A stretch of DNA of 64,000 nt from Mytilus edulis (GCF_963676685.1 NC_092357.1:64831957-64895956), one strand, 5' to 3'; shown: positions 13,649 to 25,594, counted from the stretch's first letter. Notes: generated from the letters alone by a model not told the origin. Made by a program: numbers and translations.

Positions 13649-14512
13649 GTCAAAGTTTAACATCAAGATTTACTTGGGAGTTGACTGTCATGCATCTCAA
13701 ATCTCAATAAGACTGTGTTATGTCCCTTGATAATTATGCTTACGAAAAGACACTGAATAATGTGTTAGTTTTATGCGTTCTGTATGATTTTAATTTGTGG
13801 AATATCATTGATTCTTACATTTAAATGATGTCGAATCAGAAAATCAATAGTATTGTCAACAAGAACATGTATGATTTGTTAAACAGGTAACTAGGACAAC
13901 TGTTTTTGTAGCAATAATAATAACATTAAAGATTGTGAACTTACACATTTGATTGAGACAGCAACGAACAACACAAGAATCCAGAGAGCTTGTTATGTAC
14001 AGTTTACATCTTCAACCTACTAGAAGTAGGTTACTTTTTATCATTAACGTAAATGGCAGCTATAAAGTTTGAGATAGAATATGTAAACGCCTTCTAAATA
14101 TATCTCTTCAGTTGCATACTATATACTGATACATTTATTAATAATTTTTTTTATTTTACCATGCTTTGGAAAAGACATTTTCGAAGGGTGAACTAATAAG
14201 AAAATAATAGAAAGGTAGCTCCTAGCTCATTGAGCACAAAGGCATCATGTCAGGCATTGTTATTACTTAAAACCATTAAATATCTTCTGAGAAACAATTT
14301 CGACATGTAAACGAAATTTTTACTAATGATACTGAAACAGAAATGAAAGATCCTTCACTATTTTTGTGGAAAACCCAAAAGTAAGAAATCACTACCACAA
14401 CGAAACATAAATACACCCATGTAAACATGCGTATTCTCAGAAACCATCTCCCATATCAGAATCACATCATGCAGAAATAATGCGTTCCTCTCCTAATTTT
14501 CAACAAGAGTGC

Positions 14513-15562
14513 ACACGCTAAAATGTCTCGCCTTCTTTACTAATCATTGATATTATGTTGATACTCCTAAATATAAAGCTTTATTACGACTGTCGCATAA
14601 ACTTAACATGAACCATGAAAATGAGGTCAAGGTCCGTTGAACCATATACCAGGCAGACATGTACAGCTAACAATGCTTCCATACACCAAATATAGTTGAC
14701 CTATTGCTTACAGTTTAAGAAAATAGACCAAAAAACAAAAACTTAACACTGAGCAATGAACCGTGAAAACCAGGTCAAGGTCAAATAAAACCTGCACATT
14801 TAGATCATAAAATATTTCCATACACCAAATATAGTTGACCTATGACATATAGTATTAGATAAAAAGACCAAAACTCAAAAACTTAACTTTGACCACTGAA
14901 CCATGAAAATGAGGTCAAGGTCAGATGACATCTGCCCGCTAGACATGTACACCTTACAATCATTCCATACAACAAATATAGTAAACCTATTGCATAAAGT
15001 ATGAGAAAAACAGACCAAAACACAAAAACTTAACTATAACCACTGAACCATGAAAATGAGGTCAAGGTCAGATGACATCTGCCCGCTAGACATGTACACC
15101 TTACAATCATTCCATACAACAAATATACTAGACCTATTGCTTATAGTATCTGAGATATGGACTTGACCACCAAAACTTAACCTTGTTCACTGATCCATGA
15201 AATGAGGTCGAGGTCAAGTGAAAACTGTCTGATGGGCATGAGGATCTTGCAAGGTACGCACATACTAAATATAGTTATCCTATTACTTACAGTAAGAGAG
15301 AATTTAACATTACAAAAAATCTGAACTTTTTTTTCAAGTGATCACTGAACCATGAAAATGAGGTCAAGGACAATGGACATGTGACTGACGGAAACTTCGT
15401 AACATGAGGCATCTATATACAAAATATGAAGCATCCAGGTCTTCCACCTTCTAAAATATATAGCATTTAAGAAGTGAGCTAACATCGCCGCCGCCGCCGT
15501 AGCCGCCGCCGGATCACTATCCCTATGTCGAGCTTTCTGCAACAAAAGTTGCAGGCTCGACA
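14513..15562 (+). mobile_element. Pearl-like (Helitron-associated) element with tandem core
   Basis: The order is: left flank from about 14,513; six tandem core units of about 147 bp, each marked by CCATGAAAATGAGGTCAAGG (near 14,611, 14,761, 14,901, 15,048, 15,197 and 15,350); a GCC microsatellite (15,485-15,511); and a right end with a strong hairpin at 15,526-15,562. In the hairpin TGTCGA pairs with TCGACA, and CTGCAAC-AAAA-GTTGCAG is the inner stem. Flank, tandem core, microsatellite and 3' hairpin is the layout described for bivalve pearl elements, which are considered Helitron-derived. No Rep/helicase gene is present, so it is non-autonomous. Confidence 0.7.
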
Positions 15563-16289
15563 AAAATCAAATATGTGGTACACACTTAATCATTATCATT
15601 TGGTAATCAATGAAATTAGTGTCTCCATGACAGTCTTGGACATTAAAACTAAATATTAAATACATAACACTGCTAATGCTTAGTGATCGGTTCTGGTTGT
15701 CATGCATGGTGCAACACAATTAAATATAGAACCTTATATATGGGAAAACAGACAACTCATTCTGTCAAAAAACACTCCTAAACATCCAAACATACTTTTC
15801 ATACTGATCTGTGTCCACACTTATTATTAAACAAAAACCGTAATTAGAATTATAATGTAAGCTTACATTTTTTTACAATCTTAAGAAAAGGCAAACCGAA
15901 TAACTTAGTGCAGTTGCAAATAACATGCCAATATTTCTAGAAAACACGAATTTCAGCCTTATGTAAATTCTGAAAAACTGAGCATGTGTGTATCTGAATA
16001 ACAGATTAGTCAAATCCTAATGAATTTATTGTAAAGAAGTTATAAACAATTTAAGTTAATAGTGTAGACAAGATGAAAGATCATAAGTTGTAATTTGTTA
16101 TGGACAAATAAACAATAAAACTGCAGACATTTCCACATCTTTTGGTATTTATTTTTTTTTAAATCACTCAGACAGTTACTTGGTAATTTTTTGGGGGGAA
16201 ATATCGATTTTAGTTGAAATGATAGAACATTTTTTGAGTGAGAACTCACTTTTTCAGACATTAATAAAAAGAAAAAATTTCAATTGAGA

Positions 16290-16550
16290 AACTTAAGGTA
16301 ATAAGGGCCGGGGGTAATTTTCCTCTAAAAAAATTCTGACACCAAATTTGAAGGAAAAAAAAAGTATTGTGGTCACGCAGATGACAAAAAACAAATATAT
16401 TCTGAATCCAGTTTCCCCATACTTTATATGGTTCAGTTTTGACGGGAAAAAAATGATTTGATAGACAGACTAAAAAAATCTGACTCGTACAAAAAAAAAC
16501 CAATACCCTCCCGCCTTTTGAAGTTTAATGGTTACTACATGTACCTATCG
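16290..16550. repeat. Degenerate MITE-like insert, copy of 6230-6480
   Basis: It shares AATGATTTGATAGACAGAC and CCTCCCGCCTTTTGAAGTTT with the copy at 6230-6480 and sits at the equivalent place in its array unit. It is non-coding. Confidence 0.45.
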
Positions 16551-17123
16551 GCCTACCTTATAACAAAACCATTCAAGTTTTGCAATAAACAGCGTCTCAC
16601 AAAATTACAATCAAACGTAGTTAGTTTACTCAACGTATCAAATCAAGATCTGTTTAAGTGAGAGTTACTCGGAAGTGGGCTGTCCTGCAACTTAATTCCG
16701 AAGGACTGAGTTATGTCCCTTGACAATTATTCTTATCAAATGACACTGAAAAATGTGTTCGTTTTGTGCATCCTGTAGGATTTTAATTTGAGGAATAGCA
16801 TTGATTCTAACTAATATCGCCTGTCATAGTTGCAAAACAAGGTTATTGTCAACTTGAATATGTATAATTTGTTAAACAGGTAACTAGTACAACTGTTTTG
16901 TGTGGCAATTATATAATAACATTAAAGATTATGAATTTACATGTTCCTTAGAGACAGCAACCAACGATACAAAAATACCAGCAGCAAGCATGTCTGGGAC
17001 AGTTTACATTTCAAACTTACTAGAAGTAGGTTATTTATTAATTATAGGGATGGCCTTTATTCAAGAGATGATAAAATAGTGATACATTGAAAATGGAAAT
17101 GGGGAATGTGGCAAAGAAACAAC

Positions 17124-17225
17124 CAATCTAATTAAAAACCGATCTCTCATTGCTCCCGTTTTCTGATATGTCACGCGACATATCAGAAAACGGGAGCGAT
17201 GAGAGATCGGTTTTTAATTAGATTG
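17124..17225. mobile_element. 102-bp near-perfect foldback with 9-bp flanking repeats
   Basis: The sequence is its own reverse complement from end to end, starting CAATCTAATTAAAAACCGAT. The exceptions are one arm mismatch (T/C in CATTGCTCCC against GGGAGCGATG) and the GTCACGCGAC centre. It interrupts an M2 repeat. AGAAACAAC flanks it on both sides (17,115-17,123 and 17,226-17,234), while other M2 copies have this site only once. That pattern fits a transposed foldback or MULE-type MITE with a 9-bp target duplication. Confidence 0.75.
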
Positions 17226-17689
17226 AGAAACAACAACCCAACAAAAGAGCTAAAAAAACAGCCCAAGGCAACCAATTGGTCCTCAACACAGCGAGAAAAC
17301 TTGCAGCGGCAGGCGGTCTTCGTATGGCCGCCAAACAAAAATGTGTTACTAGTAGAAATGGACGTTACACTAAACGAGACATATAAATGAACTGAAATTT
17401 TAAAAAAAACAACACCAGACTAACATATACCAGACGCTCCTGGCTCCTGGCTTGACACATGCGCAAAAGTAAAGCGGATTTTAACATGTTTCGTGAGATC
17501 TCAGCCATCCCTGTACCTCAAGTCTCTTGAAGAATAAACAAAAACACGACAATATCTACAATAAAACTCAGTTTAGACTAAATGTACAATACATATATTT
17601 ATAAGTGAAATGTGTGAGAAAATCAGTCGACAACAAAACATTATATGTTAGCTCCTCATTCATGACTATGATATTTATTGTATATTTAG

Positions 17690-18030
17690 TGTGAGTTCGT
17701 GGTCTAGTGGTTAAGACCGATGGCTATAGTACTGAATGTCCTGAGTTCGATTCTAACGCGGGGTGCTGAAAATATCAGTACATCAGAAGGATAATTTACA
17801 ACCTCTCACACACATCTCTGGTACCCAGACTGGAGTTTAAAACTAGAATGGGTACTTTGGGGGCCTCGGTTGGTCAAAGTTGTCCGCTACTTTGACCCCG
17901 AGATCAAGCATCTGATATCTCTCTGGTTTGTCTGTTTCCACCGAGTGGCTTCCTCCACCATACTAGCACTACCTTTGTGTTGGGTGGGGATTGATTGTCC
18001 TTGTAAAAATAATTGTCGTAAAAAATAATA
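17690..18030 (+). mobile_element. tRNA-derived SINE (plus strand)
   Basis: The head contains a tRNA-like A box (TGGTCTAGTGGTTAAGACCG) and B box (GAGTTCGATTC). A body of about 260 bp follows (including TTCCACCGAGTGGCTTCCTC) with an ATTGTCCTTGTAAAAATAAT tail. Its body differs from the SINE at 10,862-11,045, so they are separate families. It is not a working tRNA gene, because the acceptor stem is absent. Confidence 0.75.
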
Positions 18031-18049
18031 ATATACGTTAGTGACACAC

Positions 18050-18615
18050 GTCTCCATTAATCCCTATTCTAATGCAATTTGGATGTAACTATTTTTTTCA
18101 TTGGCTAAAAGTTGCCGTCAAATCCACAGTTGACCAGGCGTAACTAAGGAGGGACCCGCCATTTTGAATTGATTGAATCAACAAATGTTCGATTACTACT
18201 ACATAATTGAAAATAAAACAACACCAACCTCGAATATGCCGTTTTAATGTAATTTTATCCCAATTTGAAGCGTACAGGTAACGTAATAACCTCCAGTTTG
18301 TAAGTTTTCATTTGTATGACGTCACGTTTAGCCATGACGTCTTTGTGCCAAAATCATTCATGAAGTTTCGCGGATTTTTTTCTTTTTGTCAAATTTAGAC
18401 ATTTTTTCAAGTTTTATCGTATTTTTTCTTTTTGTAATGCATTAGAATCGGAATAACAGTACTGTAGTTGAAGAGTGTCCACCGTCAATTTTGATTTGAC
18501 GGTCGCAAATCTCCGTTTTACTGTCTCCGCTACGCGTCGCCAGTAAAACTTCATTTGCGACCGTCAAATCTACAATTGACGGTGGCAACTCTTCAACTAC
18601 AGTACTGTTATTCCT
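18050..18615. mobile_element. Hairpin element with CRE-like motifs
   Basis: The right part (about 18,453-18,612) is a long inverted repeat: AACAGTACTGTAGTTGAAGA pairs with CTTCAACTACAGTACTGTT, and CACCGTCAA with TTGACGGTG. The GC-rich centre contains CGCTACGCG. To the left are ATTGGCTAAAAG and TGACGTCACGTTTAGCC, which includes a full CRE palindrome (TGACGTCA). The end TTATTCCTTAATTAAA resembles the end of the element at 25,095-25,390, suggesting one superfamily. It is non-coding. Confidence 0.65.
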
Positions 18616-18619
18616 TAAT

Positions 18620-19640
18620 TAAAGCTTTCTTACAAATTGACGAAAGGTACGTATGCTTGACGAATCATACGTAAGACTCGTTTTAGGGATCCTTTATTTT
18701 GACATATTTAGATAATAGTCGTGGAATTTCGGACAATTGTTCTACATGCAACGACACTTATTAAATTGGACTTTTCTTGAGATATATTTAGAATTACGGG
18801 ACGTACGATAGGTTAAAATATGATACCACCAGGTCGGAGGAGGTAACACTACAAAATATCCTAAATACATCTAGTAGTCAGATGAATAAAATGTCCCTAA
18901 AAGACTAAAAACCGACCCCTCCCCTACTCTTCAATATTACAATGTTGCACTGTTTAACCTCAGAAAATGTCAAAGCAAATACATTGTCTTCTTCACTTAC
19001 AGAAAAATAAGAAAAAATTAAATAAAACACAAATACTTCAATTCAAATTTTTCAACGCTCAAAATAATAAAATGAAAATGAACAAAAAGGATTATCTTCA
19101 TACTTTGCCATATGCTGGAGCTCGTTTAATAACTTTTGAATCATCGCCTCTCCTCTGGTAATATTCATCCACCCCTAAATGTGTATATATGATACACCGC
19201 AGCAATGGAACGAATATTTTAGCGTATAATTGCGTTTTGCCTATAGTCCTGAACATTCATGAAATATTAGCCACTGGACGATAAGTGACAACTTCGCGTC
19301 TATCTTCCAAACATGTGTACTGTTAAATCGTCATTATATTAAAATCCACAATGTATATTGTGCAAAATTGTAGATTTATTTTCTTGATATACAAAATCTG
19401 TTTTTCTAGATTTATTCAACATTACTTTTTAAAAACATTGTAGCATCAAATTTTTTTTTTATCAAATCTCGATATTCCACTTTGACAATTTGCTGAAAGT
19501 GTACTATACAAAATATAAAAATAAATGTGAATCTTGTCGTTAAATTTAGACTAACGTACTTCAAAATGCCATTGAAAAGTTAATCGTGAAACTCGTGCTT
19601 AAAAAATTCACGCTGAAATGTGTGTACTCGTGGATTACGG
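18620..19640. other. No gene recognised
   Basis: AT-rich DNA. The 64-codon frame starting at 18,967 is lysine/asparagine-rich, has no domain and no splice context, and looks like chance. No repeat family was recognised. Confidence 0.5.
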
Positions 19641-19689
19641 AAGTAACGTATCGGACGTAAGTGTATTTGACACTATTTTTTTCTGTTTG

Positions 19690-20175
19690 ATTATATTAAA
19701 ATCGTGTATTATTTGCAATATTATTATTTTTGAAAAATAAACTTGATTTAGAAAAGAATGCTGTTTTACTGGATAAAACAAAGACTCTTTTAACTGTTAT
19801 TGTGGAAATGAAATGCGTGCTTCCTTTACGTTCGTTCGTACCTTCCGTCAATTTGTAAGAAAGCTCTACTGAGAGAGTATACATGGATGCCACTGTACGT
19901 GGCAGCTTTCGAGTGGTTGTTCGGATAACGGAGGCATTTACCAGTACATATATATACATACATACTCCGTTATATGATGTTCCTTATATTTGAAGTCCGG
20001 TCCACATTCTTCTCTACACGTTGGCGCCCAGTATTCTCTATTCTTTATTTACTATTCGCGATATCCCATAAACGATCATTTCATGTAAAATACGAATAAA
20101 CATTTGTTTTTACTTTCAAATTCACACTAAATTAAAAATGCATTCATATTTAAATATTTTATATATAACCCGAAA
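19690..20175. repeat. Possible LTR-retrotransposon remnant with PBS-like motif
   Basis: CATTCTTCTCTACACG is followed by TTGGCGCCCAGTATTCTC at about 20,020. TGGCGCC is what a primer-binding site for a tRNA ending in GGCGCCA looks like. The segment is repeated at 20,860-21,400 (CATTCTTCTCTACACG, TTGGCGCCCAGGGG, then CACACTAAATTAAAAATGCA), where other sequence is inserted. No gag or pol frame is present and no clear LTR pair was delimited. Confidence 0.35.
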
Positions 20176-21149
20176 ACAGTTAAAAAAGATGAAAAAACTG
20201 AACTATCAGCAATAGTGAGACACGTTAGAGTGTCGATGTATAGAGTATCGAAACACACACGGAACTGAACGGCCTTCAACAACAAGAAAAAAACCACATA
20301 TACCGTATAGTATGTTATTAAAGACCCCGACATGAAAAACATGAAACAATACAATTGCGAAAAATAACGACCTATAACATTACAATAATCTAAGTTTTAC
20401 AAAAAAACTGTGTCTCATAATATTCCAATTAAAAGTATTCAGTCAACGAATTCACAAAGATATTTTAATTGAAAGTGGCTGACAAGTTAACTGTCGTGCA
20501 TCTCCATACCGTGGAACTGAGTTATGTCCCTTGATAATTATGCTTACAAAATGACACTGAATAATGTGTTAGATTTGTACATCTTGTAGGATTTTAATTG
20601 ATTGGCTTGACACATACGCAAAAGTAAAGCGTTTTTTTTTAACATGTTTGGTGAGATCTCAACCATCCCCTGTACCTCTTAATAGCCTCTTGTAGAATAA
20701 ACAAAAACACAACAAGTGCTAATACCTACAGTAAACTCAGCTTAGACTAAATATACAATGCATGTATTTATAAGTGAAATGTGTGAGAAAATCAGACGAC
20801 TACAAAACAATATATGTTAGCTCCTCATTCATCTCCATTCTCTTTATTTTATGTTGTAGCACCCCGTTATATTATATTCTTTATATTTGACCTCCGGTTC
20901 CCATTCTTCTCTACACGTTATATGTTGGCGCCCAGGGGTTGAAGACATAAAACTTGGCTCAGTGCTCGGAGCACAAAATTCATGCTCGAAATATGAAATC
21001 CAGCATTTTGATTGGTTGATTTTAGAGTATGAATACACAAAACTGACTCGAAAGTTTTATGACTTCAAGGCCAGTATTCTCTATTCTTTATTTCCTATTT
21101 CCGAAACCCCATCCAGACTATCATAAATGATCGTACAATTTGGAAATTA

Positions 21150-21335
21150 GTATGGAGTTCATTATCACTGAACTAGCATATATTTGTTTAGGGGTCAGCT
21201 TAAGGACGCCTCCGGGTGCGGGAATTTCTCGTTACATTGAAGACCTGTTGGTGACCTTCTGCTGTTGTTTTTTTTTCTATGGTCGGGTTGTTGTCTCTTT
21301 GGCATATTCCCCATTTCCATTCTCAATTTTTTCAT
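21150..21335 (-). repeat. M2 repeat fragment (minus strand)
   Basis: GGACGCCTCCGGGTGCGGGA, GAAGACCTGTTGGTGACCTT and CACATTCCCCATTTCCATTC-type text also occur at 49,186-49,345. The 103-codon frame read through this stretch on the plus strand is therefore a repeat artefact. Confidence 0.7.
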
Positions 21336-22399
21336 GTAAAATACGGAAAGATTTTTTTTACTGTCAAATTCACACTAAATTAAAAATGCATTCATATTTA
21401 AATATTTTATATATAACGCGAAAACCAGGGACTTTCTATAAAAAAAAATAAACTGAACTATCAGCAATAGTAAGACACGTTATAGTGTCGATCAATAGAG
21501 ATTCGAAACAGCAACGAAAAAAAAATCACATACCGCTTAGTATATTATACATTTTGTAAAAGGCCCGAACACGAAATATATATATGAAAGAATTTAATTC
21601 AGGATTCCGAAACTTAATGCCTAAGGAAGCTACAATTTGATTTTAGGGGGTTTAGGATGAAGCTTCGAAAAAAGGCAGGCCAGGAGTTTTGATTTAAAAA
21701 ATTTAGGATGTGACACTTGACAGTTTATGTAGAAACAAAAGTCAGGATAATCTCATAAAAAAGGTAGGATCGAATAGAATGAAAAATAAAAAGGCAGGAC
21801 AGATTGAACAAAAAAATAAAAACACAATTTTACATTCTAGACCCCCCCCTTTTTTTTCTTCACCGGCCTAAAAATCAAATAGTAATTTAATTAACGTATA
21901 ACATCAATATTTGTTTTAATGAGAGTGGCTGAGAAGTGGGATGTCATGCATCTCAAATCTCAATAGGACTGAGTTATGTCCCTTGATAATTATGCTTACG
22001 AAATAGCATTGAATAATGTGTTAGTTGTGTACATCTTGTAGGATTTCAATTTATGGAATAGCATTGATTCTTACTTATATATGTTGGCATATCAGAAAAT
22101 CAATGGTATTGCCAATTGGAAGATGTTTATTTGTTAAACAGGTAACTAGTACAACTGTTTTGTGTGGCAATTATTACAACATTAAAGATTATGAATTTAC
22201 ATGTACCTAAAAACCAGCAACAAACGACTTAACCAGAAAGCTTGTGATGATGATTTTAAAACACACACCTACTAGAAATAGGTTACATTAAGTTTTTTCA
22301 GTTGAGGTTAACTATGAAGATATCTCTATAATTGCATGCAGTATACATGATAATTTCTTAATTGTAAGAAAAAACAAAAATTGTAATTTCGTTCTATTG

Positions 22400-22765
22400 T
22401 TGTACTATTATACCACTGCCCAGGTTATAGGAGGGTTGGGATCCCTCTAACATGTTAAACCCCTCCACATTATTTATGTATGTGCCTGTCCCAAGTCAGG
22501 AGCTAGTAATTCAGTGGTTGTTGTTTGTTTATGTGTTACATATTTGTTTGTTCGTTCATTTTTTGTACATAAATAAGGCCGTTAGTTTTCTCGTTTGCAT
22601 GGTTTTACATTGTCATTTCGGGGCCTTTTATAGCTGACTATGCGATATGGACTTTGATCATTGTTGGAGGCCGTACGGTGACCTATAGTTGTTAATTTCT
22701 GTGTCATTTTGGTCTCTTGTGGTGAGTTGTCTCATTGGCAATCATACCACATCTTCTTTTTTATA
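22400..22765 (-). repeat. M1 repeat (minus strand)
   Basis: Reverse-complement copy of the 7940-8335 family: GGTTATAGGAGGGTTGGGAT, GGCCTTTTATAGCTGACTAT, GGAGGCCGTACGGTGACCTA and GAGTTGTCTCATTGGCAATC appear in the expected order. It marks the right border of the array region. Confidence 0.75.
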
Positions 22766-22823
22766 TGAACTAGAACATAAGCAAACTTAAAATGATCAAA
22801 ACAAACAGACAACGTCATAGCGT

Positions 22824-24222
22824 ATGGCAACACATCGATCTTCGGGCTTTTTGGATAGAAACTTTAAAACATCATGTCAGAACAACAAAACTCAGACATA
22901 TCTGGCGCTAGTTCGACAAAATCTGGAATATTCATGTTCAGTATGGAACCGTCACACACTTGAACAAACGTCTAAAATCGAAATGCCTTTTGTGTCTGTA
23001 ACAGGTACCATAACATCAGTAGTCCGACAGACATGATATACTCATTAAACTGGCCCACACTACAAGAAAGAAGACCACGCACAAGATTAACAAAATATAT
23101 GTTCTTTAAAATAGTACATCAAATCGTAGCAATCCCATCTGATATTCTCATACCATCAGAAAGTAGAACCAGCTTAAATCATCATATGTAATTTCACTTT
23201 CAGACCCATTTCAACCAAAGTACTTACATTTAAAAAAAAACCATCCATATTCCATAACCCAGTGGAATTTAATGCCAATTCACACAGTCACTTTCAGAGA
23301 AAGCTCACACCAGCTGCTCTCCACAAATCTATAGCTATAAGTAGAACAATCCGATATATACAAGCAATGCTAGGCATTATAGAATTTCACACCAAAAGGA
23401 ACAAGGAAAGAAAGAACAGCATCTGCAGCAGTATATATATACTCATAGGAGCTAAGCCCTTTGGGTCGGTTTTAGACAAAAACATGCAAGCATTATTTCT
23501 CTCAATCTCTCGCCTGGATGGCTCGATAGAACGTAAAATACTGGGAATTGGAAATTAGTTCGAATTTTGACAACTCTTTTATTTGTCGTATAAATAAAAT
23601 TTTACAAAAATATCAACTGCCAAAAGCAGAAGAAATTATTGAACATCCTCCATCAAAATATATGTGGAAAAAAACAATTGAAAACATCAATAAATGAATA
23701 CTGGTCTTCAATTTGAACAAAAGAATGTAACACAAAATCTACGCTTAAATATTTATCTCTTCAAAAAGATAAGATCAATAATCCACATAACATTTGGAAA
23801 TGTGTTAGAAATAACCAATATGACATAAAAAAAAAAAAAGGCAGAATTGAAATGTTAGCTAGTACATGCTCCAAAGTACTAGGGCAACATTTAGTAAAAA
23901 TACTATTCATCCAAATTGCAAGCTATGCAATGAATCTGAAGAAACATTGGAACATTTCCTACATTTCCTGCATTGTTAAAGCATAATTGATGTTAGGCAG
24001 CAATATATGGATAAATTATTCAAAATACTACGAGAGATAGAAAGGGGTAGTAAAACAAATGTTATGATAAATAATCAACAGTTACTATTACTTAAAATTG
24101 TATTAGACTGCTCAGCACTATACACAATGAGTAATCAGCCAATAGACAAATTGCTAGATATAGAAAGGAAAACACAAGACTTATGCTACCATTTACACAT
24201 GAAGCGTACACAACTTTTTTAA
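22824..24222 (+). pseudogene. Decayed LINE (non-LTR) reverse transcriptase 3' end
   Basis: Fragments of one polyprotein C-terminus follow each other in different frames. 22,824-23,036 has the LVRQNLEYSCSVWN motif that lies after the RT domain in jockey/CR1-like ORF2. 23,262-23,558 carries the GAKPFGSVLDKN region. 23,918-23,976 encodes a CKLC...H...C zinc-binding motif typical of LINE C-termini, followed by a stop. 24,007-24,222 gives the final helical segment ending at a stop. The frames are broken by indels and stops, and the catalytic RT core and endonuclease are missing. It is a dead, 5'-truncated copy. Confidence 0.75.
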
Positions 24223-24778
24223 TGTGATATCAAGTGACATGAAAATATAACAGTAATATTAAATATAATAGTCTAAACAGCCTGCATGGGATGCCAAGCT
24301 AACTAGTTCAGTGTATGAATATCAATATACAAAATAATATGATACAATTTAACATTTGCCTTGGCAGGGCACCTATTGGCTAGAAATTACTAGGTTGTAA
24401 AATTTATTTATTCATATAGTGGTAAACCAAAGTGCCGCAATTTGTGATGTGTGCACTGATATTTTTTATTAATATCTTTTAATATATTATCAAAGACATT
24501 TTAAAAAATTATATTTTTCATATCGTAAATATAGAAATATCCACTTTTTCGGGTATTTAGAATTGTAATACTCAAACGACTTACCTCCCCCTTTTCTCAT
24601 ACCGTCACGGTGACGCAAAACTCAAGTTGAAATAGTGACAATAGTTATAGTACTATACTGTTTTGTGAAACCCAAAACTCTTTTTCATTCTTTTCTTTAT
24701 AAATATATACTTCTACAGTTATGCATTTATTGCCTTCTAATAACGATTTTTTTTTTTTATATAGGCCTACTGTGAGTA

Positions 24779-24972
24779 AATAAGTTAACGTTGATTCAAT
24801 GTTGAATAAACGTTCCAATTACAACGTTGAAATGATCAACGTTAATTCAACGTTGAATGTTGGTTTATTCCTGAACGTTGAAAATGTTACGTTGTTTCAA
24901 CGTTGAATATACGTTGATCACATTTCAACCTCATTTCAACGTTTATTAAAACGTTGAGTGCCTGCTGGGCAT
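24779..24972. repeat. CAACGTTGA palindrome array
   Basis: AACGTTGA or TCAACGTT occurs about ten times in about 190 bp, in both orientations (the core AACGTT is palindromic). The segment ends with GTGCCTGCTGGGC. This is transposon- or satellite-like and non-coding. Confidence 0.6.
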
Positions 24973-25012
24973 TCAACAAGTGGAGTGCTCCGATAAAACG
25001 GAGGTATATACC

Positions 25013-25037
25013 AGAACAGAACAGAACAGAACAGAAC
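25013..25037. repeat. AGAAC microsatellite
   Basis: Five perfect AGAAC units in a row. Confidence 0.9.
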
Positions 25038-25094
25038 CAGACCAAATGTTTCATAATGATGATTTGATTATTTGATATCTAGAACTTTTATTTT

Positions 25095-25390
25095 GTTATA
25101 ATTTAATTTTGGATGTAACACGTCTTCTGATTGGCTGACGTTATTTTGTTATCAGCCCATTGACATAATTTAGTCATGTGACCGTGACGTCATCAACGTT
25201 TTTTCATTGTTTTCTACGGTTTAAAATGGAATAAGTGTTATATTTTTTCTGTCTATTCGAAATAACATATATAAAAAATGTGGTGCACACTGTAAAATAA
25301 CCCGCTACGCGCGTTATTCAGTGTGCAGCAAATTTTTTATGTTATTTCTTCATAGACAGAAAAAATATTACAGTCATTCCTTAATTAAAA
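25095..25390. mobile_element. Hairpin element with CCAAT-like and CRE motifs
   Basis: It starts near TTGGATGTAACACGTCTTCT, followed by GATTGGCTGACG, then GTGACCGTGACGTCATCAAC (a full TGACGTCA). The hairpin pairs TTTTTCTGTCTATTCGAAAT with ATTTCTTCATAGACAGAAAA and TGTGGTGCACACTG with CAGTGTGCAGCA. The CGCTACGCGCG centre is also seen at 18,528-18,540. It ends CATTCCTTAATT. The same family, split by a later hAT insertion, lies at 51,378-52,970. Confidence 0.7.
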
Positions 25391-25469
25391 AAAATAATGA
25401 TTATGTGATAATATTGACAGAAAATTTTTACGATTATGGACTCCCCTACGAGGGGCCTCTATTTTCAGA

Positions 25470-25510
25470 GGCTGTGTTCAGGTGAAAAACTCTAGTTAAC
25501 TCTAGTGTAG
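25470..25510. repeat. Harbinger left terminal inverted repeat
   Basis: GGCTGTGTTCAGGTGAAA followed by CTCTAGTTAACTCTAG. It is the counterpart of the right end with a few changes. Confidence 0.85.
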
Positions 25511-25594
25511 AGTTGATCTAAAAATAACCTCATTATAATATGCGCACGATCTATTTCGCCAAAACACTTACTCTAGAGTAGAGTCTCAACAAAC

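Larger units (their letters stand above)
3100..22430. repeat. Array of about ten diverged copies of a non-coding multi-kb unit
   Basis: A marker block (GAGAGTGGCT, then CTGTCATGCATCTCAATTCC, then GAGTTATGTCCCTTGATAAT) recurs in the same orientation near 3108, 4407, 6575, 8360, 10,015, 12,400, 13,670, 16,650, 20,470 and 21,920. The fuller copies continue in the same order: AACAGGTAACTAGTACAACT, AGAGACAGCAACCAACAACA, CTAGCTCATCTAGCTGAAAA, CATCTCCCATATCAAAATCA, ATCATTATCATTTGGTAGTC and AAAACACTGTCAAACATCC. Individual copies have internal deletions (the first skips straight from the marker block to the CATCTCCCATATC part) or insertions of other elements. All six frames are full of stops in every copy, so it is probably not a gene family. 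Confidence 0.75.

Noticed and set aside
15342-15563. 73-codon minus-strand frame with an alanine run
   Set aside because: It reads the GCC microsatellite and core units of the pearl-like element.
17698-17770. Possible tRNA gene
   Set aside because: A and B boxes are present, but the acceptor stem does not close and a SINE body follows.
21140-21451. 103-codon open frame on the plus strand
   Set aside because: It reads through an M2 repeat fragment and array DNA that recur elsewhere in the window; no domain.
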